Source of the DNA: Bacillota bacterium
Lineage (GTDB): Bacteria > Bacillota > Clostridia > Clostridiales > Clostridiaceae
Direction of reading: 5' to 3'
Assembly (NCBI GenBank): GCA_023445445.1
Contig: JAEXLD010000039.1
Span: 1 to 64,000 of the forward strand
DNA: 64,000 nt
Part shown: positions 26,252 through 35,870 of the stretch, one piece after another
Layout of the letters: each line of letters begins with the position of its first letter
Position numbering within the stretch: position 1 is the first letter of the stretch
Notes under the pieces: generated by a model
What the model was told of the DNA's origin: nothing
The model's database searches: none
Seen by the model: the letters and a program-made list of their open reading frames with translations, nothing else
Made by a program: the position numbers and the translations under genes

Positions 26252-28201
26252 ATGAGTACAGATTTAGTAAAGGGATATGATGTTACAGATTTAACTTCCT
26301 TAGAAAAATTAGAACCGGTTAGAGTAAGACCAGGGATGTATATTGGTTCAACAGGAACAAAGGGCTTACATCATTGTATATGGGAGATTTTAGATAATTC
26401 TATAGATGAAATTTCTAATGGCTATGGTAATAAGGCCACTATTATAATAAATAAGGATAAAAGTATAACAATATTAGACAATGGTAGAGGTATTCCAACA
26501 GGAATTCATCCAGTTAAGAAGAAATCTGGAGTAGAAATGGTCTTTACTGAACTTCATACAGGTGGAAAGTTCAATAATAAGAATTATAAAACCTCAGGTG
26601 GATTACATGGAGTAGGTGCAGCAGTAGTTAATGCTTTATCTTCTTGGCTTGAAGTAGAAGTATATCAAAATGGCAATATATATAAGCAAAGATTTGAATA
26701 TGCTTATGATAAGGAATTAAAGAAGGAGATGCCAGGTACTCCAGTTACCAAACTAGATATAATAGGTAAAAGTAAAGAAACTGGTACCAAAGTAACCTTT
26801 ATGCCAGATAAAGAGATTTTTTCTACTGTTGATTTTAAAGTTGATTTAATTGATGAAAGATTACAAGAATTAGCCTTTCAAAATAAAGGTATTCATTTAG
26901 AATTAATAGATTTAAGAAAAGATGAGGAATTTAGAAAAGAGTATTATTCTGAAAGAGGACTTTTAGATTTTATAGAATATTTAAATGAAAGTAAAACAGC
27001 TCTTCATCAAGTACCAATTTACTTTGAAGGAGAAAAAACAGTAAATAACATTCAAATGTTTGGAGAAGTATGTATTCAGTTTACTGATTCAACAACAGAA
27101 AATATAGCAAGTTATGTCAATAATATTCCTACAACTGAAGCAGGAACTCATGAAACTGGCTTTAAAACAGGTATGACAAGAGCTTTTAAAGAAGGTGCTA
27201 AAAAACTTGGACTTCTAAAAGAAAAGGATAAGGAGTTTGAAGGTGATGATTTAAGAGAAGGTATGACAGCTATAGTAAGAATTAAAATAACTAATCCAAT
27301 CTTTGAAGGACAAACAAAAACTAAGTTAGGCTCTGCTGAAGCATACACTATGATGAATGATTTAACTTATACTAAGTTTAGTGAATGGATAGAAGATAAT
27401 AAAGAAATAGCTAGTATGATAATAAATAATGCTCTTCAAGCTGCTCAAAGAAGAGAAAAAATTAAAAAAATCAATGAAGCAGAAAAGAAAAAGATAGGAA
27501 AAGGAGCAGCACCTCTTGCTGGTAAAGTAGCAGTTTGTACATTAAAAGATAATACTGTTAATGAATTTATAGTAGTTGAGGGAGATTCAGCTGGTGGCTC
27601 TGCCAAGCAAGCAAGAGATAGAAGATTCCAAACTATAATGCCATCAAAGGGTAAAATAATGAATACTGAAAAACAAAAGCTTGAAAATGTATTAGCTTCT
27701 GAAGAGTTAAAGATATTCAATACTGCCTTAGGGACAGGTACCTTAGATAACTATAAAGAAGAAGATTTAAAATACGATAAAATAATAATAATGAGTGATG
27801 CGGATGTTGATGGATATCATATTAGAACTTTATGGATGACTTATGTTTATAGATATATGAGACCACTAATTGCTAATGGACATCTTTATTTAGCTCAACC
27901 TCCTTTATATAAGGTTTATAAAACAGTTAAAGGAAAAGAAGTTCACAAGTACGCATATAGTGATGAAGAATTAGAAAAAGTTAAAAAAGAAGTTGGAAAG
28001 GGTGCACTTATCCAAAGATATAAAGGACTTGGAGAAATGAATCCTGATCAATTATGGGAAACTACATTAAATCCAGAAACCAGAACACTTCTTCAAGTTA
28101 CTATTGAAGATGCAGCAAAGGCAGAAAAGATGGTTTCCTTATTAATGGGAGATATAGTTGAACCTAGAAAAGCGTATATGTATAAATACGGAGAATTTTA
28201 G
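26252..28201 (+). CDS. parE: DNA topoisomerase IV subunit B
   Basis: A 649-residue type IIA topoisomerase ATPase subunit. The GHKL ATP site has EILDNSIDE, LDNGRGIPTG and GGLHGVGAAVVNALS. The Toprim domain has VEGDSAGGSAKQARDR (catalytic Glu) and IIMSDADVDGYHIRTL (metal Asp residues). The C-terminus has IQRYKGLGEMNPDQLWETT. It is assigned to ParE rather than GyrB because it is paired directly with a parC-like gene 20 bases downstream, away from any dnaA/recF context. It decatenates daughter chromosomes. The start is ATG 26252, after GGAGG. Confidence 0.9.
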   Translation: MSTDLVKGYDVTDLTSLEKLEPVRVRPGMYIGSTGTKGLHHCIWEILDNSIDEISNGYGNKATIIINKDKSITILDNGRGIPTGIHPVKKKSGVEMVFTELHTGGKFNNKNYKTSGGLHGVGAAVVNALSSWLEVEVYQNGNIYKQRFEYAYDKELKKEMPGTPVTKLDIIGKSKETGTKVTFMPDKEIFSTVDFKVDLIDERLQELAFQNKGIHLELIDLRKDEEFRKEYYSERGLLDFIEYLNESKTALHQVPIYFEGEKTVNNIQMFGEVCIQFTDSTTENIASYVNNIPTTEAGTHETGFKTGMTRAFKEGAKKLGLLKEKDKEFEGDDLREGMTAIVRIKITNPIFEGQTKTKLGSAEAYTMMNDLTYTKFSEWIEDNKEIASMIINNALQAAQRREKIKKINEAEKKKIGKGAAPLAGKVAVCTLKDNTVNEFIVVEGDSAGGSAKQARDRRFQTIMPSKGKIMNTEKQKLENVLASEELKIFNTALGTGTLDNYKEEDLKYDKIIIMSDADVDGYHIRTLWMTYVYRYMRPLIANGHLYLAQPPLYKVYKTVKGKEVHKYAYSDEELEKVKKEVGKGALIQRYKGLGEMNPDQLWETTLNPETRTLLQVTIEDAAKAEKMVSLLMGDIVEPRKAYMYKYGEF

Positions 28202-28221
28202 TTAAGAATTGGAGAAAGAAT

Positions 28222-31128
28222 ATGGCGAAGAAAGTTAATGAAATACCAAAGGATAATAATATAATTCCAGTGCTTTTAGAAGAAGCAATGCCTGATAACT
28301 TTTTGCCTTATGCTATTGAAGTTGCAAAGGATAGAGCTTTACCTGATGTAAGAGATGGACTTAAACCAGTTCATAGAAGGATATTATATGGAGCTTATCA
28401 ATTAAAGGCTTTTCCGGATAAGCCTTACTATAAATCAGCAAGAATAGTTGGGGATATATTAGGTAAATATCATCCCCATGGAGATACATCTGTATATGAT
28501 GCTATGGTTATAATGGCTCAAGATTTTTCAACCAAAGAAACTTTAATAGACGGACATGGTAACTGGGGATCTATGGATGGTGATGGAGCTGCTGCTATGA
28601 GATATACAGAAGCAAGACTTGCACCAATTGCTATGGAAATGTTAAGGGATATAGATAAAAATACTGTGGATATGGTACCAAACTATTCTGATAGTGAATT
28701 AGAACCAAAAGTATTACCAAGTAGATATCCAAATCTTTTAGTTAATGGAACTTTTGGTATAGCAGTAGGACTTGCAACCAATATTCCACCTCACAATTTA
28801 AAAGAGGTAGCTGAAGGGGTACTAGCATATATAGATAATAATGACATAACTACAAAAGAGTTAATGAATTATATAAAGGGACCAGATTTACCTACAGGTG
28901 GGATTCTTATTGGTGAAAACTCTTTATTATCAGCTTATGAAACTGGTGAAGGAAAAGTAACTCTTAGAGCAAAAACTTCAATAGAAAAGCTTGATAATGG
29001 AAGACTAGGAATAGTTATTACAGAATTCCCTTTCAGAAGGAATAAGGCAAGACTTCTGCAAACTATTTCAGAGATGACTGGGGATAAAAAGCATGCTAAA
29101 GCCCTAGAATCAATAACGGATATTAGAGATGAATCTGATAGAACAGGTGTAAGATCTGTTATAGAATTTAGAAAATCAGCAGATGAAGAGTCTGTTGATA
29201 AAGTATTAAAATATTTATATAAAAGAACTGATCTTCAATGTAACTTAAGTTTTAATATGGTAGCTTTAGCAAATGGTAAGCCTCAAACCATGGGTCTTAA
29301 AACTATAATAAAGCATTATGTTAATCATCAAAAGGAAATTGTTACTAGAAGAACTAAAAGAGAATTAGAAATTGCAGAAAAGAGATTTCATATAGTTGAA
29401 GGCTTTATTAAGGCTATAGATGTTTTAGATGAAATTATTAAAACTATACGAGAATCTAAATCTAAAAAAGATGCAGGAGTTAACCTTATCAATAATTTTG
29501 GATTTACAGAGCCACAAGCAGAAGCAATATTAGAGTTAATGTTATATAGATTAACAGGACTTGAAATAAAGGTATTCCAAAAGGAATATGCTGAACTTGA
29601 AAAAACAATTAAAAGGCTTAAGAAGATTTTATCTGAAGAAAGAGAATTATTAAAGGTAGTTAAGATTGAATTAAATGAAGTTGCAGAAAAGTATGGAGCT
29701 TCAAGAAAAACACAAATAATAAAGGATGATAGTGAAGCTAAGATAGATGTAGAAGAGCTTATTATCGTTGAAGATGTAATGGTTACTTTATCAAAGGATG
29801 GCTTTATTAAGAGAGTTCCACTAAAGACATATAATAGATTAAATGCAAAGCCTGAAGATATAGATTATAGAGAAGGTGATGAATTAAAGTTCTTATTTAA
29901 TTCTAATACTACAGAAAATATAGTCTTATTCACCAATAAAGGTAATATGTATCAAACAAAGGGTATAAATATTATAGAATCAAAGTGGAAAGATAAAGGT
30001 GAAAGAATAGATAGTATTATAAAGTCATTTAGCTTAGATGAAGAAAATATAATTTATGCAACATCATTAGCTAGCTTTATGCCTAATAAATATATTCAAT
30101 TTGTAACTTCAAAGGGTGGAATTAAAAGAAGCTCTTTAGATAAGTTCCAAACTAATTACTCTAAGCTTCAAGCAGTAAAGTTAAAGGATGCTGAAGAAGT
30201 TATAGATGTAGTTATATTAGATGAAGAAGAAAGAAAAGAGTTTATTAAATTTGAAACAAAGGAAGGATTAAGCTTTAATCTTCAAATTCCTTATATTGAA
30301 GACTCACCAAGAAATATATTACCTACATCAATGTTTAATTTAGCTTCAAGAGATGAAATTGAAAAAGTAGAATATATTGATACAATGGAATATACAGAGT
30401 TTAACATTGGTATAACTTCAAAAGGTAATATAAAGGCCTTTAATACAATAAAAAGAAATGACAACTTAAAAGTAAATACAAATTCTTTAAGTGATATATT
30501 ATTCTTTACTAATATGGCAAAAGTATTTAAGGTTCCTGCATTTATATTATCAGGAGTAGATAAAGGAGAAATTCCTTTAAATAAAATAATTGACAGTTTA
30601 GAAAAAGGTGAAAAAATTATAAAATTAATGTCAATTAATTCTTATAATGAAAATGAATTTATATATTTCTTCACTAAGAGAGGTATGGTAAAGAAGACTG
30701 CTCTTAAAGAATTTGAAGGAAGTTATTTATTACAACTTTCTTATAAATTTAAATATGATAATGATGAATTAATTTCTATAGAGAAGTATAATGAAAATGA
30801 TGTTGAAATGATAATAATAACTAAAAAAGGAATGGGAATTAAATTTTTATCAAATAATATAAATCCAATGGGAAAAATTGCTTCAGGTGTAACTGGAATT
30901 AGTTTAAAAGAAGGTGATGAAGTAATTTATGGAAAATTAATTGGTAATGCTAATGATAATTCCATACCTGAATTAGCCATTACTTCTAACGACGTCATAA
31001 CTTTAACTAGTAAGAATAAAGATAAAAAGGAAGTTTCTTTAGAGGAAATTAAGCTTCAAAATAGAGCAGGTAAGGGTAGCAGTATAATGACAATAGTCTT
31101 AGATGATGAAATAAAAGATATAGTGTGA
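28222..31128 (+). CDS. parC: DNA topoisomerase IV subunit A
   Basis: A 968-residue breakage-reunion subunit. [11 protein letters not shown] holds the active Tyr (about Y128). [13 protein letters not shown] is the quinolone-resistance region, with Thr (about T89) at the position usually occupied by Ser. A coiled-coil gate follows near 430-490. The C-terminal 470 residues form the DNA-wrapping beta-pinwheel, with repeats resembling [12 protein letters not shown] and [10 protein letters not shown]. It is longer than E. coli ParC (752), as expected from the extra C-terminal blades. It acts with ParE, encoded just upstream. Confidence 0.9.
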   Translation: MAKKVNEIPKDNNIIPVLLEEAMPDNFLPYAIEVAKDRALPDVRDGLKPVHRRILYGAYQLKAFPDKPYYKSARIVGDILGKYHPHGDTSVYDAMVIMAQDFSTKETLIDGHGNWGSMDGDGAAAMRYTEARLAPIAMEMLRDIDKNTVDMVPNYSDSELEPKVLPSRYPNLLVNGTFGIAVGLATNIPPHNLKEVAEGVLAYIDNNDITTKELMNYIKGPDLPTGGILIGENSLLSAYETGEGKVTLRAKTSIEKLDNGRLGIVITEFPFRRNKARLLQTISEMTGDKKHAKALESITDIRDESDRTGVRSVIEFRKSADEESVDKVLKYLYKRTDLQCNLSFNMVALANGKPQTMGLKTIIKHYVNHQKEIVTRRTKRELEIAEKRFHIVEGFIKAIDVLDEIIKTIRESKSKKDAGVNLINNFGFTEPQAEAILELMLYRLTGLEIKVFQKEYAELEKTIKRLKKILSEERELLKVVKIELNEVAEKYGASRKTQIIKDDSEAKIDVEELIIVEDVMVTLSKDGFIKRVPLKTYNRLNAKPEDIDYREGDELKFLFNSNTTENIVLFTNKGNMYQTKGINIIESKWKDKGERIDSIIKSFSLDEENIIYATSLASFMPNKYIQFVTSKGGIKRSSLDKFQTNYSKLQAVKLKDAEEVIDVVILDEEERKEFIKFETKEGLSFNLQIPYIEDSPRNILPTSMFNLASRDEIEKVEYIDTMEYTEFNIGITSKGNIKAFNTIKRNDNLKVNTNSLSDILFFTNMAKVFKVPAFILSGVDKGEIPLNKIIDSLEKGEKIIKLMSINSYNENEFIYFFTKRGMVKKTALKEFEGSYLLQLSYKFKYDNDELISIEKYNENDVEMIIITKKGMGIKFLSNNINPMGKIASGVTGISLKEGDEVIYGKLIGNANDNSIPELAITSNDVITLTSKNKDKKEVSLEEIKLQNRAGKGSSIMTIVLDDEIKDIV

Positions 31129-31156
31129 TAAAAATAATTTTTGGGAGGTAATTTAA

Positions 31157-31696
31157 ATGAAAGTTGCTGTTTTATTAGCAAATGGTTTTGAAACTCTAGA
31201 AGGATTAACAGTAGTTGATATATTAAGAAGAGGAGAAGTGGAATGCAATACTTTTTCTTTGGAAGAAAATGAAGTAACTACATCTCATAACATAACTATT
31301 AAAGCAGATAAGAATATTATGGATGAAGAAATTAAAACTTATGACTTTTTAGTGTTACCAGGAGGAATGCCAGGTGCTAAAAACTTAAGAGATAATGAAA
31401 GAGTTATTGAGTTAGTTAAAGAATTTAATAAAGAAAATAAATATCTTTGTGCTATATGTGCTGGACCAATTGTTTTAGGAAAAGCAGGAATCACAGAAGG
31501 TAAAAATGTAACATGCTATCCTGGTTTTGAAGAAGAATTAGGTAATTGTAACTATAAAAATGAATTAGTAGTTGTAGACGGTAATATTATTACAGGAAGA
31601 GGCCCAGCTGCAGCTATACCTTTTGCCTTTGAAATATTATCTAAAATTTCAGAAAAAAAGGCTAATAAAGTTAAAAAGGCAATGCTATTTAAGTAA
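31157..31696 (+). CDS. DJ-1/PfpI family protein
   Basis: A 179-residue single-domain protein. FETLE (Glu 15) and the nucleophile elbow CAICAGP (about Cys 101) form the DJ-1 catalytic pair. VLPGGMPGA and TGRGPAAAIPFAFEIL are other family stretches. Relatives are glyoxalase III or deglycase-like enzymes, chaperones and stress sensors, and the exact activity is unsettled. It lies 28 bases after parC and 10 bases before recJ, so it is probably in the same transcript. GGGAGG precedes the ATG. Confidence 0.88.
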   Translation: MKVAVLLANGFETLEGLTVVDILRRGEVECNTFSLEENEVTTSHNITIKADKNIMDEEIKTYDFLVLPGGMPGAKNLRDNERVIELVKEFNKENKYLCAICAGPIVLGKAGITEGKNVTCYPGFEEELGNCNYKNELVVVDGNIITGRGPAAAIPFAFEILSKISEKKANKVKKAMLFK

Positions 31697-31706
31697 TAGG
31701 TGAATT

Positions 31707-33488
31707 ATGAAAGAGAATTGGATATTAGTAAATAAAAAGGAGAGCTTTATTAAGCTCTCTGAATTTTTAGATGAAAATCCCTTAGTTCTAAGACTATTAG
31801 CTAACAGGGGAATTGATGATATAAATTTTGCAAAAAGATTTTTAAAAGGAACAGTAGAAGACCTTTATGATGGATATCTTATGAAAGATATGAAAAAGGG
31901 CGTAAGTATTATAAAAAATGCAATTTTAAATAATAGAAAGATTATTATTTATGGGGATTATGATTGCGATGGAGTAAATAGTACTACTATTTTATATAAA
32001 GCATTAAAGGCGGTGGGAGCTAATTATAGCTATTACATTCCAAATAGAGAAGAAGAAGGCTATGGGATGCATAGTGGTAGAATAAAAAAGTTAAGAGAAG
32101 AAGGTTATGAAGTTGTCTTAACCTGTGACAATGGTATTTCTGCCTTTGAACAAGTAGAACTTGCTAAAAGTCTTGGTATGGAAGTGGTAATTACTGATCA
32201 TCATGATATTCCAATTAAAGAAGATGAAAATGGAATATTAAAAGAAGAAGCACCTAAGGCTGATGCAGTAATTAATCCTAAGCAAAAGGACTGTGAATAT
32301 CCGTTTAAAATGTTATGCGGAGCTGGAATAGCATTGAAATTTTCTAAATGTCTATTTAATGAATTCGGTATAGATAATGAAAAATACTTAGATTTGTTTC
32401 AATTTGCAGCTATTGCTACAGTATGTGATGTTGTAGATTTAGTAGATGAAAATAGAATAATAGTTAAAAAAGGCTTAGAACTTTTAAATAATAGTGAGAA
32501 TTATGGAATTCAAGAGCTTAAAAAGGCTACTCTATTAGATAATAAGAAAATAGAAGAATATCATTTAGGATTTGTTATAGGACCATGTATTAATGCTACT
32601 GGAAGACTGGAAACAGCAGATTTGTCGGTAGAATTATTAATTACGGAAGATAAAGAAAGAGCAAGGATTTTAGCGAATCAATTAAGTGAACTAAATACAA
32701 TAAGACAAGATTTAACTAAGGAAAGCACTGAAAGAATTATTAATAAAATTGAAGCTGAAAAAAATAAATCAGATAAAGTTATAGTTGTGTATGACGAAAA
32801 TGTTCATGAAAGCATAGCAGGAATAGTTGCAGGAAGAGTTAAAGAAAAATATAATATGCCTTGTATAGTTTTAACTAAAGGTAAAGAGATGCCAAAGGGA
32901 TCAGCAAGGTCCATAGAGGGTTATAATATAACAAAAGAACTTAACAAATGCTCTTATCTAATAGAAAAATTTGGAGGCCATCCTATGGCAGCTGGGCTAT
33001 CTATAAAAGAAGAAAATATAGAAGAGTTAAGAAGAAAACTCAATGAAAATTGTGTATTAACTGATGAAGACTTAGTTCCAGTTGTAAAAATAGATTTACC
33101 ATTAAGTTTAAATTATTTAGATGAAGAATTAATATCTACAATTGAAGCTTTAAGACCTTTTGGAAAAGGTAATCCTAGCCCTTTATTTGCTGTAAAAGAT
33201 CTTTTAATAGAGAGAATGTGGCTATTAGGAAAGGAAAAAAACTTTTTAAAGCTTAGATTTAGATTTGAGTTAAATGGAAATCATCTTTATATAGATGGCA
33301 TAAGTTTTGATAAATTTGAAAGCTTTAAAGAGGACTTAATATTTAAATATGGAGATTCAAAATTCATTGAAGCTTGTAATACTAGCTATTTAAATATAAA
33401 ATCAGATTTAATATATTATCCTAATATAAACGAATTTAATGGAAATAGAAATATTCAACTTAATATTAAAAATATAAGAATTAAATAA
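31707..33488 (+). CDS. recJ: Single-stranded-DNA-specific exonuclease RecJ
   Basis: A 593-residue DHH/DHHA1 nuclease. DYDCDG at 84-89 is motif I, DNG near 141 and DHH at 164-166 are metal-binding motifs, and GPCINATGRLETAD and KFGGHPMAAGLS (DHHA1 GGGH-like) follow, with a C-terminal OB-like region. It degrades single-stranded DNA 5' to 3' in recombination and mismatch or base-excision repair. It starts 10 bases after the DJ-1 gene, with AGGTGA just before the ATG. No terminator follows immediately, but a long inverted repeat begins 40 bases later. Confidence 0.9.
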   Translation: MKENWILVNKKESFIKLSEFLDENPLVLRLLANRGIDDINFAKRFLKGTVEDLYDGYLMKDMKKGVSIIKNAILNNRKIIIYGDYDCDGVNSTTILYKALKAVGANYSYYIPNREEEGYGMHSGRIKKLREEGYEVVLTCDNGISAFEQVELAKSLGMEVVITDHHDIPIKEDENGILKEEAPKADAVINPKQKDCEYPFKMLCGAGIALKFSKCLFNEFGIDNEKYLDLFQFAAIATVCDVVDLVDENRIIVKKGLELLNNSENYGIQELKKATLLDNKKIEEYHLGFVIGPCINATGRLETADLSVELLITEDKERARILANQLSELNTIRQDLTKESTERIINKIEAEKNKSDKVIVVYDENVHESIAGIVAGRVKEKYNMPCIVLTKGKEMPKGSARSIEGYNITKELNKCSYLIEKFGGHPMAAGLSIKEENIEELRRKLNENCVLTDEDLVPVVKIDLPLSLNYLDEELISTIEALRPFGKGNPSPLFAVKDLLIERMWLLGKEKNFLKLRFRFELNGNHLYIDGISFDKFESFKEDLIFKYGDSKFIEACNTSYLNIKSDLIYYPNINEFNGNRNIQLNIKNIRIK

Positions 33489-33526
33489 TAGTAAACAAAA
33501 TATTATAAAAAATTCTACAGAACATA

Positions 33527-33605
33527 AATAAGGAACTGCATCAATAACTTAAAATCAGCAATGTATTAGCATTATTAATTTTAATTATTATACAGTTCCT
33601 ATTTT
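33527..33605. terminator. Long-looped inverted repeat between recJ and SASP genes
   Basis: AGGAACTG at 33531 and CAGTTCCT at 33593, extended by AAATA/TATTT with one bulge, enclose a 54-base AT-rich loop with a smaller AATG/CATT hairpin. It lies between convergent genes and could end both transcripts. T tracts are weak. Confidence 0.45.
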
Positions 33606-33634
33606 AAATATTTAATGGTCTATATAAGTAAAGA

Positions 33635-33817
33635 CTATTTTATAGTATTTTCATATTGTTCAACCATTCTTTTAACCATTTCTCCACCAACGCTTCCGCA
33701 TTGTTTTGAAGTAAGGTCTCCATTGTAGTCACTGAAAGGAACGCCCATTTCACTAGCTACTTCATTTTTAAATTTAGATAATCCGTTTTTAGCTTCTGGT
33801 ACTAATTTTTGTGCCAT
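33635..33817 (-). CDS. Small acid-soluble spore protein, alpha/beta type
   Basis: A 60-residue protein. NEVASEMGV contains the cleavage site for the germination protease GPR (E-V/I-A-S-E). GVPF, YNGDLTSKQCGSVGGEMVKRMVEQYE is the conserved DNA-binding region with its GxVGG-M-V signature. It coats forespore DNA and protects it from UV and heat. AAAGGAGGTGA is an optimal ribosome binding site. Expression should be under sigma-G, but no convincing sigma-G promoter could be picked out. It is single-gene and convergent with recJ. Confidence 0.93.
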   Translation of the reverse strand: MAQKLVPEAKNGLSKFKNEVASEMGVPFSDYNGDLTSKQCGSVGGEMVKRMVEQYENTIK

Positions 33818-34018
33818 AATATTTTCACCTCCTTTTCATCTTTGTAATTATAGCTTGTGTAAATTTTAAAGAAATATTATATGTAACTAAAGGAAATTGG
33901 ACATAATAGTGGTAGTATGAAATTACAATTATTTTTTATAAAATTTAAAGATAACATTAAATAAAAAATGATTATATGATATATTGATATAGGATTTATA
34001 TTTTAAAGGAGTGTTTCT

Positions 34019-35104
34019 ATGAGTAAATATAAAATAATTATGACTGGAGGAGGAACAGCAGGACATGTAACTCCCAATTTAGCTTTAGTTCCTGGTTTGA
34101 AGAAAAGAGGTTTTGAGATAAAATACATTGGAAGCAAAGATGGTATAGAAAAAGAGATTATAAGAGATGCTAATATACCATATTATGAAATATCATCTGG
34201 AAAGTTAAGAAGATACTTTGATTTTAAAAACTTTTCCGACCCTTTTAAAGTAATGAAGGGTGTATTAGAAGCTAATAAAATATTAAAAAAAGAAAAGCCA
34301 GATGTTATATTTTCTAAGGGTGGATTTGTTGCAGTACCAGTAGTTATTGCAGCCTCTATGAAGAAGATACCTGTTATTTCTCATGAATCAGATTTAACTC
34401 CAGGACTTGCAAATAAGTTATCTGCTCCTTTTTGCACTAAACTTTGTGTAACCTTTAGAGAAAGTTTGAACTATATAAAAGATAATAAGGGCGTTTTAAC
34501 TGGAACTCCTATTAGAGAAGAAATATTAAATGGAAGTAAGGAAAAAGGAAAAGAAATCTGTGGATTTAAAGATAATAAAGAGATTTTACTTGTAATTGGA
34601 GGAAGTTTAGGAGCTAAAAGTATAAATGAAGCTGTTAGAAATAACTTAGAAGAATTACTTAAAAGTTACAATATAATTCATATATGTGGAAAAAATAACT
34701 TAGATAAGAATTTAAAGGGAAAAGCTGGATATATTCAGTTTGAATATGTTAAAGAAGAGTTACCACATTTATTAAAGGCAGCTGACTATGTTATATCTAG
34801 AGCAGGTGCAAATGTTATATTCGAATTACTAGCATTAAATAAACCAACTTTATTAATTCCACTATCAAAGAAGATAAGTAGAGGAGACCAAATTTTAAAT
34901 GCAAAATCCTTTGAAAAAGAAGGTTATTCTATTGTTTTAGATGAAGATGAAATGATAGAAAATGATAAAAAAATAATTTTAAAACTTAAAGAACTTAAAA
35001 ATGAGAAAAATATATTAATTGAAAATATGAAAAAAAGTGGAATAAATAATGGAGTTGACTCAATTTTAGGAGTAATAGTTAATAGTATAAAGTTATTTAA
35101 GTAA
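34019..35104 (+). CDS. murG: UDP-GlcNAc:lipid I N-acetylglucosaminyltransferase MurG
   Basis: A 361-residue GT28 enzyme. [15 protein letters not shown] is the N-terminal G-loop that binds lipid I and diphosphate. [12 protein letters not shown] and [13 protein letters not shown] are typical. [13 protein letters not shown] is the second G-loop, and [23 protein letters not shown] binds UDP-GlcNAc. It adds GlcNAc to lipid I to give lipid II at the inner membrane. It stands alone, away from a dcw division/cell-wall cluster. TTTAAAGGAG precedes the ATG. Confidence 0.93.
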   Translation: MSKYKIIMTGGGTAGHVTPNLALVPGLKKRGFEIKYIGSKDGIEKEIIRDANIPYYEISSGKLRRYFDFKNFSDPFKVMKGVLEANKILKKEKPDVIFSKGGFVAVPVVIAASMKKIPVISHESDLTPGLANKLSAPFCTKLCVTFRESLNYIKDNKGVLTGTPIREEILNGSKEKGKEICGFKDNKEILLVIGGSLGAKSINEAVRNNLEELLKSYNIIHICGKNNLDKNLKGKAGYIQFEYVKEELPHLLKAADYVISRAGANVIFELLALNKPTLLIPLSKKISRGDQILNAKSFEKEGYSIVLDEDEMIENDKKIILKLKELKNEKNILIENMKKSGINNGVDSILGVIVNSIKLFK

Positions 35105-35162
35105 AAATAAGATTTTTTTTACTTCAAAGGATAATATTGTGATAATATTAGGCGTAGAAAAC

Positions 35163-35190
35163 TTGCAAAATAAAAATAGTGTTATATAAT
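35163..35190 (+). promoter_or_regulatory. Candidate sigma-A promoter of the flavodoxin gene
   Basis: TTGCAA is followed after 16 bases by TATAAT, leaving a leader of about 70 bases that includes a GTGACT/AGTCA palindrome-like segment. Confidence 0.55.
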
Positions 35191-35265
35191 AAAATAGTAA
35201 GTGTAAAAATAGGTAATATGTATCCAAGTAGTGACTTTTTAGTCAGATGATGAGGTGATGTATTA

Positions 35266-35691
35266 ATGAAAAAAATTTCTATTATCTATTGGAGTAATGG
35301 AGGAAATGTTGAAGTTCTTGCAAATTCAATTGCTGAAGGTGCCAAAAGCAATAATTCAGAAATAAGCATTAAGCATGTGTGTGATGCAACAATTGAAGAT
35401 GTAAATGATTCTGATGCAGTTGCTTTTGGAAGCCCTTCAATGGATAACAATAGAATTGAACAACAGGAGATGGAGCCTTTCATAAACCAATTTAAATTAC
35501 TACCTAATAAACAAAAGAAAGTAGTATTATTCGGCTCATATGGATGGGATGATGGAAAATTCATGGTTGATTGGATTCAACGAATGAAGGACTACGATTT
35601 TAATGTCGTAGGAAGCATCGCCGTTAAAGAATCACCAAGTGAAGAAGATTTAAAAGAAGCAAGAAAACTTGGAGAGAAATTAACTAAATAA
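35266..35691 (+). CDS. Flavodoxin
   Basis: A 141-residue short-chain flavodoxin. IIYWSNGGNVEVLA is the FMN phosphate loop (the usual T/S-x-T-G-N-T is replaced by S-N-G-G-N-V). GSPSMDNN and GSYGWDDG are the two isoalloxazine loops, the latter with Trp stacking. It carries single electrons at low potential and can replace ferredoxin under iron limitation. It lies 180 bases upstream of pyruvate:ferredoxin oxidoreductase, a known flavodoxin partner, though a hairpin separates them. GAGGTGATG precedes the ATG. Confidence 0.9.
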   Translation: MKKISIIYWSNGGNVEVLANSIAEGAKSNNSEISIKHVCDATIEDVNDSDAVAFGSPSMDNNRIEQQEMEPFINQFKLLPNKQKKVVLFGSYGWDDGKFMVDWIQRMKDYDFNVVGSIAVKESPSEEDLKEARKLGEKLTK

Positions 35692-35719
35692 ATTCTTTAA
35701 TAGGATAATGACTTTATAG

Positions 35720-35746
35720 AAGTGTTTACAAAGGGGTTAAACACTT
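35720..35746 (+). terminator. Hairpin after flavodoxin gene
   Basis: AAGTGTTTA and TAAACACTT form a perfect 9-bp stem with a 9-base loop. No T tract follows, so it could be a partial terminator, a 3' stabiliser or an operator. Confidence 0.4.
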
Positions 35747-35801
35747 AGACTTCGATTGAAGAAGATAAATTTTTATTACTAAATAATTCATTCTTAAATT
35801 T

Positions 35802-35827
35802 AAATACAGTTTTAAATTTCTGTATTT
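35802..35827. repeat. Inverted repeat in the PFOR upstream region
   Basis: AAATACAG and CTGTATTT are exact complements with a 10-base spacer, 44 bases upstream of the nifJ start. It may be an operator or leader hairpin. It does not match the Rex consensus. Confidence 0.45.
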
Positions 35828-35870
35828 TATTAGTATTATATTTATATATAAGGAAGAGAGGTCAAACATA

